A stretch of 64,000 nt of DNA from Edaphochlamys debaryana (GCA_016858145.1 JAEHOE010000011.1:1054001-1118000); one strand, 5' to 3'; shown: positions 41,957 through 52,483, counted from the stretch's first letter. Numbers and translations: made by a program. The notes: generated by a model from the sequence alone, not told the origin.

Positions 41957-44900
41957 TCACTCCCCCGGCTTGACGAACACGCCGTGCACGAACACGCGCC
42001 GCAGCTCCTGCCCCGTCTTGCGGTTGCGGTTGACCACCGTCACCTGGGGCGCGTTGGAGAGCGGGAGGGGGGGCGGGGCGAGGCGGGTCGAGAGGCTGAG
42101 AAGGCGGAGGCAGGCAGCCGGTGCGGCTAGAGGGGAAGGGCGGCAGGGGCGGTGCGGCGCGGCGCGAGGGAGGCAGCAGCGGCAGGGAAGGTAAGTGACG
42201 CGGCGTGCCAACTGCAAAGCCCCAGCGCGGGGTCCCTTGAGGCTCAGCCACGCCTGCTGCCGCCCAAGTTGGCACCCACGGGCCCCGCCAGGGCCCGCCT
42301 GGGGCCCGCCTGGGGCCCGCCTGGGGCCCGCCTGGGGCCCGCCTGGGGCCCGCCTGGGGCCCTTGGTGCGAGCTAGCTCCCAAACCAGACGCACGCGAGG
42401 CTAGGCTGGCTACCGCCTGAACCGCCCAACTTGGCACCCCAGGGGAACCGCCAGGGCCCGCCCGGGGCACTCACGTATCGGCACTCCTCCACCCTCAGTC
42501 CCGCAGCCTCGGCCCTCTGCGACAGGGCCTCGAGGGAGAAGAAGTAGGCCATGGTGCCTTGGGGGGGGGAGGGGGGGAGAGGGGCAGGGGGGGAGGGGGG
42601 GGGAGAGGTTTGGTGAGCACCTCGGTCAAGGGGTGACGAAAAGAAGTAGGCCATGGTGCCTTGGGGGTAGGGGAGGGGGGACATCGTTGAGGAGATTAAT
42701 TAGAGATTTATGGGAGGTCTCGGAGAGAGAGAAGGACAGGGGGGAAGAGGTGGGACGAGGGGAGGGGTGGAGTGAGGTGGAGGAGAGGACTGGGCAGGTG
42801 TGGTTAAGGAAGGCCAATGTGGTGGTGCCACGGGACCACGGGGGACGGTGGGGATGAAACAGGGAAAGGTAGGTGAAGGAGCGTGCCGTGGTGCCCGGGG
42901 GAAGTGGGGATTGAGGAGGAGGGGGGCGACAGCGACGACCCTTCCTCGACGGCTCCCATGACGTCTCACAACAAGAAACTCTTCCCCAGGGCCCCAGCCA
43001 TCGCCCTCACCGTCCGACTGGCGGTACAGGTTGGGACCCAGCCACTGCTCCGGCGGCCGCCGCAGCTGCGGGGGTTGCCGGGAAGCGGCCAGGAAGGGGG
43101 CGCAGAGCAACACGTCAAGAGGACGCGCCGGGCGCGCTGCCCCATGCACCCTGCACCCTGCAATTCGCAATCCCGTGCGCCGTACGACTGCCGTGCCGTA
43201 CCGCACCTGCACCATGTCGTACAGCCCGTGGTCGCGGATCATGAGGCGGCCGCCGGGGCGCAGGGCGGCGCAGGCGTGAGTCAGCATCACCAGCTGCCGA
43301 TCGGGGTCCACCTGGGGGGGGGGGCAGGGGGGACAGAGGGGCCCAAGGGCGGCGGAGAGGGAATGAGGGATTGAGAGGGCAAATGGAAGGCGATGGTGCT
43401 GTGCGTTCCCCGAACCCCACTTCACCCCAGGGCGAAGGTCTGCACGATAAAGGGACCTGGACGATGCTTTGATCCCCCATACCCCCCCTGCCTCCCCGCC
43501 CCACAGCCCACACCCTCCCATGTCGCCTCACCGCCGACAGGGTGAACATGATAACTCATGACTGCCCCTCTTTCTTCAACCCTCCTCCTTCCCCCCGACT
43601 CCAACCCTCCTCACCGCCGACAGGGTGAACATGATGAGCAGAGCGTCGGCCCCCACCCCCTGGAATGAGGGCGCCGCGGCGGGGTCGGTCGCGTCCGCCG
43701 GGAAGACGGACAGTCGCGAGCGGTCGATGCCCTCCGCCGCCGCCGCCGCCAGCAGCTGGTCGAGGCAGGTGGTGGAGATGTCTGCACACGGTGGGGGGCC
43801 GGGGGGCGTGCGCTCGGGAGGGGTCCATCCGGGCCCCATCGGGACCGGCGCGACACACGGCCAACGGCCCGTATGGGAGTCCACAGCTGATACCGGTACC
43901 ATGTCAGCTCACGGCTGATACCATGTCAACAACAACAAAACGCGCAGACTCCTGACGCGAGCGCCCTCTGCAGTCGTGATCAGCGCTCAGGGTCCATCTG
44001 ACACACGCGCACGGGCTTAGGTGGGCTCCGGCTTCGTTCCAGGGCCGTAGGTGCGCCAGCGCCCTCAAAAATGCTGATGTATACACGGCCACACCACGCC
44101 AAGCCGCTCCTTCCGCTCACCCGTGCAGGTGCTCCTGGCGCCCGGGTTGGCTTTGAGCACGGGCAGGATGGCGGAGCCGCAGCCGCACCCAATCTCCGCC
44201 ACGTGCTCGCTGTTCGGGGATGGTGGAGGGAGGGGGAGGGCATGGGGTTGGGGTTGGGGACAGGCCATGACCCCGCCCCTCATCCTCCGTGTCACCTCCA
44301 GCCTCTCCAGCCCTTCACCCGATACAAGCCCTCACCACCCACCACGTCAGCAGGCGCGGGAACTCCAACAGCAGGTATCGTCGCTCCTTGAAGAACCGCG
44401 CAGAGGGGTGCGCCCGATAGAAGGCCTCCCAGGGCTCGGGCTCGGCCACTTCGCCAGAGGCCCAGCCCTGGCCGGAGGTGGACGCGGCGGCGGCGGCAGC
44501 AGAGGCGGCGGCGGCGGACTGCAGGCGCTGCTGCTCCCGCCGCTGCCGCCGCCGCTCGCGCCGCTCCTGCCGCGCGGAGGGGCCGACCCCGGAGCCCTCC
44601 GCCGTGCTACTGCCCGCCAGCCCGCCTTCACCGTCGTCCCCACTGCCGCCACTGCTGCCTTCACTCCCGTTCGCCGCCGCCGGCCCTGCCCCTGCCGGTG
44701 CCGCCGCCGCCGCCGCGCGCAGCTCGGCGCCCCGCCTCGCCTGCTCGTCCACCAGGTGCCGTACGGCAGCCGCGTGCTCGTCCCAGTCGAAGTCACGCTC
44801 GTGGTACTCGGCCGCGGGACGAGCGCCCTGCCCCACGTAACCCTGGCATGCGGCCAGATCCCCCCAGGAGGCGGCGCCCGAGGCTCGGGGCGACCCTCCA

Positions 44901-45316
44901 GGCGACGAGCGTGAGCTAGAGCGCCCTGAAGAGCCCGGCCGCTCTCGCAGATCATGCATCCTCTGTGAGGAAGAGGCCATGGGGGAAGACACGCGCAGGG
45001 GCGCGAGGATGGATCTGCTGGCGGCGCCGGCTGTCAGGGTGGCGAGCGGGTAGGCGCTGGCCAGGGCTGGCGCAACGGAGCGAGCCCGGCAGGAACGAGT
45101 CGACGTGGAGAAAGACAGGCGCTGTGTATGCCTGAGGTATTGGTCAAGGGTGGCTGGGCTTGAAGGGACGGCGATGGGAGCGGCGGGCAGCGGGCTGGTG
45201 CGTGGCGGGAGCGAGGGGAAGCCCCTAGCCGTGTGGGCGCGCCCGCTAGCCGCCGCAAGCTGGGAGGAGGAGCCGAGGCCCAAGTCGCGCGGACCAGCTG
45301 TGAGCGCGCAGGTCAT
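41957..45316 (-). CDS. METTL2/6/8-type tRNA N3-methylcytidine methyltransferase
   Basis: Seven exons on the - strand: 45316-44343, 44209-44121, 43781-43615, 43311-43207, 43065-43011, 42557-42475, 42043-41957; 1,560 nt, 519 residues, in phase throughout. The class I methyltransferase core has motif I AEIGCGCGSAILPVL (from about residue 329), a DATDP segment, LIMFTLSA, then RPGGRLMIRDHGLYDM and SDGTMAYFFSLEAL. Before the core stands WEAFYRAHPSARFFKERRYL with EFPRLL, the W-x-x-FY...FFKDRHWL signature of METTL2/6/8 and yeast Trm140. These enzymes methylate C32 in the anticodon loop of some tRNAs. The N-terminal 115 residues are rich in Ser, Ala and Arg and could target an organelle; an internal Met at about 44981 (MASSSQRMHDL) could give a cytosolic form. 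An Ala/Arg/Gln insertion (44500-44720) precedes the core. It shares its promoter with gene 7. Confidence 0.88.
42285..42362. repeat. 11-base minisatellite in last intron of the methyltransferase gene
   Basis: About six to seven perfect tandem copies of CCTGGGGCCCG. The period of 11 keeps all three frames open and yields an artificial 11-residue protein repeat. Confidence 0.8.
42541..42660 (-). repeat. Tandem duplication of splice acceptor and exon start
   Basis: The 18 bases GAAGTAGGCCATGGTGCC occur at 42541-42558 and again at about 42643-42660, 102 bases apart. Each is followed by a G-tract, which is the C-tract acceptor on the gene strand. The 42541 copy is the real exon start of the methyltransferase exon 42557-42475. 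The other copy is in the intron. Confidence 0.75.
43526..43635 (-). repeat. Tandem duplication of a splice donor and exon end
   Basis: The bases CCTCACCGCCGACAGGGTGA and the following ACATGAT occur at 43526 and at 43609, 83 bases apart. The 43609 copy is the real end of exon 43781-43615 (FTLSA, then GTGAGG). The 43526 copy lies in the downstream intron with an intact donor. Confidence 0.75.
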
Positions 45317-45636
45317 ACTAGAGGGAGCGAACGGCTAGAGGTCAAGGCGAAGGCAGCAAGTGCGGTGCGCATGTGGTGCAAGCTTGCAGACGAGACCTCG
45401 CCGGAGCGCGTGCAATTATGTATATAACTATGACGACTATCCAAACAGTGCAGTGGTGGCGGTGCCAACGCTGCAAGCAAATGGGACTTGCATCGCGAGC
45501 GCGGCGCGGGGAGCCCTCAGCCCTGACGACATGCGTTGGCACCGCGACGTCGCTTCCAACGGCGCAATCATCACACTCCCAAGCTCCCAGTAAGATACAG
45601 ACGTGACGAGAGACGAGTCTGTGCCACGTCGAGCCC
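45317..45636. promoter_or_regulatory. Shared 320-base promoter of genes 6 and 7
   Basis: The start codons at 45316 (-) and 45637 (+) are back to back. TATATAA at about 45421-45427 is a good TATA box for gene 7, giving a 5' UTR near 190 bases. Its reverse complement could serve the - strand. No other element is clear. Confidence 0.55.
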
Positions 45637-48600
45637 ATGGCGCTCAGCCAGCTCCAGCTACGTCTGGACAGCCACAAGCTTGCAGGTTGTAGTAGAGGCC
45701 TAGCAGCAGCACATCCGGTCGCCAGAGGAGCCCTCTACCACTTGCCTAGCCGATCCCGCGCTCCGGGCGGGGCGTTGCACGCCCCGGTCTGTCGTCCGCG
45801 CAGCGTTGTGCTGGCACGGGCGGTGCCAGATGACGATGCAGCTCTCGCCGCACTTGCTGCCGAGCGGGCTCGCGCTGACCGCGAGCGTGAGCGGGACGGC
45901 CTGGTGAAGCTGGCCGATGAGGAGCTGCGCCGGAGACTAAGCATGCACGGTGAGGGCGTTGGAACGGCTGTATGCTACAAGGGCGGGAACCAGGTTCGGG
46001 AGAAGGGCGGAGAGGCGGGGGGGGAGGACGTTGAGGCCCTGAAGGGGGGGATGGCGGCGGAGGGGCTCACGGCGCAACCGGCGCCCGTCGACACGCCTAC
46101 CCACCTGCCGTCCCACCGCCGGACCTCAAAAGCTGCAGAGCTTACCCTCGTACGTAAATTTTGTACAGGCTATGCCCTTGGCTCTCTGCCCACGGACCGG
46201 GAGGGGCTGCTGGGGCTGCTGGTGGAGGCGCAGCTCAAGGCCCGGACACAGGTGGGGTTGGGTGCGGTGTAATGCTGTGTGGGCTCTTTGTCCGGTTCTT
46301 GCTAGCCCGCACACGGGGAGACTCGTTGGTCCAGATCACGGCAGTGGGGCGTGGGGCCTGTCATGGGCCAGTGGCTTTGAGTGCAGAGCCCGGGAAGGAA
46401 GCTTGTGTGTGGGGCGACGAGCCACGACCTCGGGGGCTGGCAGCGCGGGGTTGTGCCCACGTGGTCAGCTCAGGTTAGCCCACGTGTTTCTGCGATGGAG
46501 GCGCATGCTTTGATCAGAGCCGAGGCTGAGGCATGGATGCCTTAGTCTACCTGCCTTGAGCTCGCACCCACCCGCCCGTCCCTCCTGCCCCTCCTGCCCC
46601 CCCTGCTCCTCCTCCTGTCCCTCCCTCCTGTTCGACAGTGTCCCCCTCGTGCCTCTCCCTCCTGCCCCCCCCACCACACACACACACCAGGTGGTCTCCA
46701 TGCCGCTTCGCAAGACCCCCCGCAGCCCCCGGGCCGTCAAGTCCTTCCTGGTGGTGCCCGTGGGTGAGCCGGGGGCGGGGGGCGGGGGCTGGCTGGGGCC
46801 GGAGGCAGAGGGGGACTGGCCGGCTGTGTGCCCCTGGACGTGGCACCTAGCTGGACCTAGCTGGGGACCTGCCTGCCCGCTCAGCACAGTCACAGTCGCC
46901 GTCCACGTTCCCACCCCCTCGTTCCAACACCCCTCTTCCTCACGCCGCTTCAGACGTGGGGGACGTGGGCTTCGTGAACTTCCTGCTCGACTCGGGGAGC
47001 AGCGGGGCGCTCATCACGGCGGAGCTGAGGGAGCAGCTGGGGCTGAGCCCCTCGGACGGACAGGCGCGGAGGGAGGCGGAGGGCGGCGGGTGCAGGGACG
47101 GGGCAGGAGGCGGCGGGCAGAGCGGCGAAGCAGGAGGGGAGGTTGCGGGGCGGGGGAAGGGGCGGGGCGGGAGGCAGGGTGGGAGGCGGGGTGGGAGGGG
47201 CGGTGTGATGCAGCGTGGTGCGGTGCAAAGGAGGGCAGGGAGGAAGGCAGGGAAGCGGCTGCCGATGCGCGCAGAAGGCGGGAGCCAGCCCCTAGTGACG
47301 CAGACCCCCCACCCCGCGTTCCTGGCAGGTGGTCAAGGGCGTCGATAGCGGCGGCGTCACGCTCCGGCAGAAGGTGCGCGCAGGGGCGGTCTCATACGCG
47401 CTGCTTTGGTCAGGAGCATCCGACGACCGGGTCCCGAGTTGTGCTGCTAGTCCCTACCCGGCTTGCCGGCTTGGGGGTCCGTGCCCAAGGACGGATGCGG
47501 AGCCGGCGGGAAGCATCCAGTCTTCAGTTGGCACTATTCCCACATCGCGCCCCATACCCTGAGTCCCCGCTCCATGTGTTCCAGATCCTCTGTCCGCACG
47601 CACCTCTGCGCGTTCCGTTTGCCCCCGACTTGAGCCCTCGCTCGCCCTCGGCGCATTCCCAGCCCAGTGCCCCGCCCCAAACGCGGACCCGGCTGCCCCC
47701 TACGCCCCCTCGCAGGTCCGGCTACCACCGCTGCGGTTGGGCCCCCAGGAGCTGGGCATTACGGAGGCTTACGTAACCACGCTCAAGTCAGACCACGACA
47801 TCGACGTCGGTGAGCGGTTGGCGGTTGGCGGAGGAAGGAACGGTTGGCTTGGCGGATCCACACGGTTGTTGTCTTGACGCCCGCGACTGTACGCTTGGTG
47901 CCGCAGGTGGCGTCCTGGGGCTCGCCTTCCTCCGCGCGTTCGAGGTGGGTGGGCGGGTGGCCGACGCAGGCCGACGGAGACCGCAGGACGCAGGGGCGGT
48001 GGTTGGGGAAGATCAGTCCCCGGGACCCCCTAGGTCCTACACGGCTGAAACCGCAGCGGGTTGGGGCGCGGCTGAGATATAAACTAGACTACCCGGAGCG
48101 TGGCCGCGACAGGCTGGTGGGCCGGCGTCCGGGGCCGTAGTCTTGCGGCCCCATGATCGGACCTCTCGCCCCGCCTCACAACCATCCCCTCCAACCCCTT
48201 CCACCCCCTTCCGCCCTCCACACCGCCCCCCAGATGGAGGTGTGCCAGGACCGCCAGCGCCTGGCCTTCCACCCCCCCGGCCACATCGCCAAGGGGCTGC
48301 TGGACGTGCGGGGCATGGCGGTGCTGCAGTGCTCCCTGCTCAAAGGCAGGGCAGGGGGGCGGGGAGATGGGGAAGGGGGCGGAGGGCTGGAGACTACCGG
48401 TACACGCGGGACGAGGCAGCTTGGACAAAGCATCTCAAAGCCCTCAGCCCGCCCTTTCCGTGCCATCCGCATCCCTCGCCCTCCTCCTTTCCCCTCACCA
48501 CCTGTCCCCTCACCACCCCTCCCGCCCAACCCCGCAGGCGGGCTCCTGGGCGTGCCGGTCTCCCTCAACGGCTCCGCCCGCTTCCCCGCCATCCTGGACC

Positions 48601-49855
48601 TGGGGGCCAACTTCTCCATCCTCAACTGGCCCGCCGCGGAGCTGGCGGGGGTCAGCCGCACGGGCGGGGACAGCGGCCGCAGCGCGGAGGGGCGCGAGGT
48701 GCGGGCGGGGGCAGCGGCCGCAGGTGTAGGAGGGCTGGGACTGAGGAGGTGTGTGTGTGTGTGTTGGGGCGCAGGGAGCTGACGAAGTTTCGGTGGGTTG
48801 GGTTTGGGGTGGGGGTGGGGGTGGGGTGGGGTGGGGTGGGGTGCGGTGACGTCATGCCTTACGAATGGTGCGCCCATCAATGCCCACCTAAACCCCCTGC
48901 CCTCCTCCCCCCCAGGTGGTCAGCGGCGCTCGGCTCCGTAAGGGCTTCCTGGACGTTGTCCTCGGGGACGAGGGTGAGGGGGGCGGGGGTGGAGGGGCTG
49001 GGGATCTCGGGGCGGGTGGGGCTACCTGCTCCCTTCGGACGTAACGTGGATGAGAGTGGGACTTGCGGCAGGCGGCGGGGTGTTAGATTGCAGGATTCCT
49101 GGATGTGGTGCAGGGGGCTGAGGGTGAGCGGGGAAGGGCGGTGGGTGTCTGTCGAGGTGTGGCAGGGGGGGGGGGCCTTGGCACACAGCAAGGCGAGCGG
49201 GGACAGGGCTTCCGTTGGAGTCCTGCTGCTGCCCCGCTCCGCGACATCTGAGCCTGCTCACCCCCACCCCCACCCCCCACCCCCACCCCTACCCCCCCAC
49301 CCCTTGCAGGCAGCCCCTTCGTGCCCTCCCGCCCCCTGGCGCTCATGGTGCGGGACACGCCCTCCTTCGCGGCACTGGGCTTCGGGGACTCACCCGTCAT
49401 GGTGGGGGGGGCTGGGGGGGAGGGGCTAGGGGGAAGGGGCCTGGGGGGGAGGGGCTGGGGGGAAGGGCTGGGGGGGAGCGGTTGGGGCTTGGGTGTAGGG
49501 AAGGGGATGAGGAGTGGTACCGGGGGGCTGGGGGGGCTCACCCGTCATGGTGGGGGGTGGGGGGCAGGAGGCGCTCGGGAACTGTGCCGAGGTTTTCGGA
49601 GACACAAATGTCATAGTGGGGGGCGGGGCGTGCGGGGGGGAGGGGGGCTGCGGGGTGGCCAGGGCGGTCACCTGCCATGTGAGTGGCAGGTCTGAGGGGA
49701 CGTGCCTGCTGGGCGCAACCCTACCCCCGCCTGCCACTGCCGATCCGTGCCGCCCCTGCCTGCCCCCCCCTCTGCCCCAGGTGCTCGGGTACGACCTGCT
49801 GGCGGCGGATCGCATGGTCCTGGATGTACGGAATCAGCGGATCTACGTCAAGTAG
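45637..49855 (+). CDS. Two-lobed retropepsin-like aspartyl protease-fold protein, probably organellar
   Basis: Twelve exons: 45637-45949, 46169-46251, 46691-46763, 46954-47063, 47329-47373, 47716-47809, 47907-47944, 48234-48345, 48538-48698, 48916-48973, 49310-49401, 49781-49855; 1,254 nt, 417 residues, in phase. The first 65 residues are rich in Arg, Ala and Ser and look like a chloroplast or mitochondrial transit peptide. A SAP-like helical pair follows (LADEELRRRLSMHG, LPTDREGLLGLLVEAQL). Lobe 1 has the catalytic motif FLLDSGSSGALI (D169) and GVLGLAFLRAFE. Lobe 2 repeats the pattern with LLGVPVSLNG, AILDLGANFSILN (D310) and VLGYDLLAADRMVLDVRNQR. Lobe 2 reads D-L-G where proteases have D-S/T-G, so its activity is uncertain. 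Two donors, after 47063 and 48345, would be GC rather than GT. This is a spliced host-type gene, not a transposon: no reverse transcriptase or LTR is near. Function unknown. Confidence 0.75.
48790..48842 (+). repeat. G-tract repeat in intron of gene 7
   Basis: Runs of four to five G separated by single T, preceded by a GTGTGTGTGT run at 48750-48762. Such G-runs can form G-quadruplexes. More G-tracts lie at 49405-49570, and a C-tract at 49255-49305. Confidence 0.7.
48937..49132 (+). repeat. Diverged tandem copy of the end of exon 48916-48973, with its donor
   Basis: The exon end encoding GFLDVVLGDE plus GGTGAG (48937-48977) is repeated at about 49093-49132 as GFLDVVQGAE plus GGTGAG. The second copy is preceded by TTGCAG, so it has both an acceptor and a donor and is 30 bases long with phase 1 on both sides. 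Confidence 0.65.
49384..49620 (+). repeat. Copies of the donor of exon 49310-49401 in the next intron
   Basis: The exon end CTCACCCGTCATGGTGGGGG (from about 49390) recurs at about 49538. A more worn version with ATGTCATAGTGGGGGG lies near 49607. G-rich sequence separates the copies. Confidence 0.65.
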
Positions 49856-50550
49856 ATCCACGGCCGTGACTCATCCAGCGGACCATGACTCATGACCGAA
49901 CAGCGCTAGATGTGGCGTGGCCGCGCAACTACGGGTTTGGGTGGTGGGGTGCCCAAGAGAACTGGCTGGGGTGCAGCTCGGGGGGGGGGGCAGGATGGCC
50001 ATGGGCTACCGGTAGTAGACAGGGGCTTGCATGGGGGCAGCATGCGGGGTATGACTGCACAGTGCAGTGTATCGGCGTCACACGCACAGCCGGCGTAGCA
50101 TGGTGCATACACGCACAAGCGGACCGGCAGGCACGGGCCTGGGGGTGGCGCAACAGCAGGCGGACCGGAGGGGACGGCAGCAGCAGGGCAGGGCTGTGGC
50201 GGGACCTGGGACGAGCAGCAGCGGGAAGGTTTGACGTGTGAGGGACCGTGAGCGATGTGGGTCGGACACGCGTGGACAGGGCGTGACGGAGGAAGAGTGG
50301 CGCGGAGAGATTGGGGATGGGGGGTGAGGGCTGTCGATGTCGTCTAGGCCACCGGTCAGCAGGGTAGAGCCAACGCACCGTGGGAGCGCTCGGGGCAGAG
50401 GAAGAATGCTGGCCGGGCCCTGGTGCAGGCGTCAGGCGCTGGCTGGAGGAGTGAATACGCAAGCTACGGCAGTGCTGCTCCCCGCACAATGCAGGTCACA
50501 TCGTGTGGCAGGGCCGCCCGCCCGCCCCGCCCAGCCGCCCTATATCACAA
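49856..50550. other. Spacer between genes 7 and 8; no gene recognised
   Basis: Holds the gene 7 3' UTR and the gene 8 promoter. I found no TGTAA on the + strand here. A TATATCACAA stretch ends directly before the gene 8 ATG and is too close to be its TATA box. Open frames are short and unconvincing. Confidence 0.4.
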
Positions 50551-51781
50551 ATGCCCAGCACCACCGCCACCAACCGCACATACAGTCATACCAGCGCTCT
50601 GAAAGGCCTACTCGAGGCATACGTGCTGGCCGTCGATGTGAGGTCCCCGGCCCCCAGCGGCATGCCATGTCCGGCTATGACCCTGACGCCGCTGCCACGG
50701 CTGTGAGCATCACACGGTGGGCTACATATCACTATTGGCGTGCTTCGTCTGCAAGTAGCCCATGTCGCTGAGACGCGAGCGCGGACGCATGAGCGGTTGC
50801 GCGCAGGGCCGGCGACGCGTGCTTTGCGGAGCTTGAAGAGCTGGTTGAAGGCAACCCGGGGACAGACAGTAAGCTTCAAGCTCGGGTTCAGGGCCTCGGC
50901 CTGCATCGATCCCGCCATTCGCGTTTAACGCCTCCTTGCCCCTTTTCGCTGCCCCGAAGTTCCCGACGACATCCTTGCAAGGTAGGGATTGGGTTCGTGG
51001 TGCGCTCCTGGCCCTCCTCTTGCGACGCGCACGCCCCAACCCGGCCTCTGCGCTCTGCCTCCCTTATCCCGTGCCCCTCTCCCCCGCAGCCTGCACCTGC
51101 TGTTCGGCAAGAACCTGGCCAAGGCTCTGGAGGTGGTGGACGCAGGGGGCATCACGGCCCACGTGGGGGAGCGCAGCGGACGGACGGTGTACAAGGTGGG
51201 CTGCGTGGTCAGCTTGGGGGCCGGAGGGGAAAGAGCGGGTGCGAAGCGGTTGGCAACTTGGCCCTCACCCCCGCGCTAAGTTGCACCGCACAAGCCTGAA
51301 GGCGCCCGAACTGGCTCGTCCTGAATTCGCCAATTAGGCCCTTCCGCCTCCCACCTCCCCGTGCACCTACCCCCTCCCCCCGCCTCGCAGGTCCCGGGCC
51401 GCGGTGACGTGTACACGGTGTTCCCCTCGCACTACTGCTCCTGCCAGTCCTTCATGTACGACATCGTGGGGAGGGGGGAGGCGGTGTACGTGAGTGGGGG
51501 GGGTTTTGGGGGGCTGGTGGGGTTGGTGGCGGCTGGGAATGCCTCTGTCAGGGTCGGAGCCGAGCTCGGGTCGGAGCTGTTTGGCAGGAGACGATCGGGG
51601 GTCCCGCCCATGCTCATGTGGCCCTCCCTTCCCTCCACCCATCCCCCCCCCTCCCCGCCCCCCCCAGTGCAAGCACCAGCTGGCCGTGCGCCTGGCCTCG
51701 GTGCTCCGCCGCGTGGCCCGAGCGCCCTGCAGCGACCAGGACCTGGCGAGGAGGCTGCTGGGGGAAGGGGGGGTGGGGTGA
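50551..51781 (+). CDS. ZSWIM7: ZSWIM7/SWS1-like SWIM zinc-finger protein
   Basis: Six exons: 50551-50637, 50832-50868, 50960-50981, 51090-51195, 51391-51489, 51668-51781; 465 nt, 154 residues, in phase. The SWIM motif is C100-x-C102-x15-C118-x-H120 (HYCSC ... YCKHQLAV). Order and size match animal ZSWIM7 and yeast Shu2: IPDDILASLHLLFGKN, then ALEVVDAGGITAHVGERSGR, the SWIM motif, and a C-terminal helix VRLASVLRRVA. Shu2/SWS1 works with Rad51-paralogue partners to promote Rad51 filaments in homologous recombination and meiosis, in the nucleus. The third exon is only 22 bases and the second 37; they rebuild the conserved IPD segment exactly. The second exon uses a weak GAG acceptor, and the N-terminus before it is the least certain part. 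Confidence 0.87.
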
Positions 51782-52204
51782 GGACCGGCGTGGGGGATTG
51801 CTGCCTAGGGGCGCAGCAGGACGTAGACGCGGCACACGTGCTTCACAGCGGGAGCCCAAAGACACCAGGGCCCAGTCGGCACCCGCACGTGGGGGCTCCA
51901 CGTTGTCGCGAAGGCTCGACGCATGCATGGGGCTTGGGCTGAGTGGAGAGACATGGCGATCGGCAGGAGGGGTATAAGCTGGAGGTAGGCTGGCTGGCGT
52001 CAGTTCGGCTGGACCCCCTCTGGAGTTGGTGTTAAGGGCGGGTAGCCAGGCGCAGTGATGGCAGGGCAGGCAGCCGAGGCAGGCCAGGCCAGGGTTCGGG
52101 GGAAGTGTGGGCGCAACTGTGGCCCTGGCCAGTGAAGTCAGCGGCCTGACTCCTCGCTGAGAGCCGGACTCGACTTGGGGAGTGCAAGGGCGGCTTGCTG
52201 GCAG

Positions 52205-52209
52205 TGTAA
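52205..52209 (+). other. Candidate poly(A) signal of gene 8
   Basis: TGTAA on the + strand, about 425 bases after the stop of the SWIM gene. Confidence 0.5.
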
Positions 52210-52478
52210 GGGGCAGGGGTGGGGTCGTGGGGATGCACGGGAGAGCAAGTTGACGCAATGGTTGCTCGCTTGGGGAGCACTGGGGCTCCGTGTGTGGCGA
52301 GGCCTAATTTGTACCGTATTACACCCGCATGCCGCATGCCGAATGCGGAATGCCAATCTAGGGGCCATGTCGGGCCCAGGGCTGCATGCCGCGCTGGGTT
52401 GGCTGCCGGTGGTATCAGTCGAGTGCCCGTCCTTCTTGGGGGGCCAGGGCATGAGCAAGCAAGGGAGGTGATGCATTA

Positions 52479-52483
52479 TTACA
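52479..52483 (-). other. Candidate poly(A) signal of gene 9
   Basis: TGTAA on the - strand, about 775 bases after the stop of the AP2 gene. Confidence 0.5.

Noticed and set aside
46954..49855. Retrotransposon protease domain
   Set aside because: The gene is split by many in-phase introns and has two lobes and a leader peptide. No reverse transcriptase, integrase, nucleocapsid knuckle or LTR was seen nearby.
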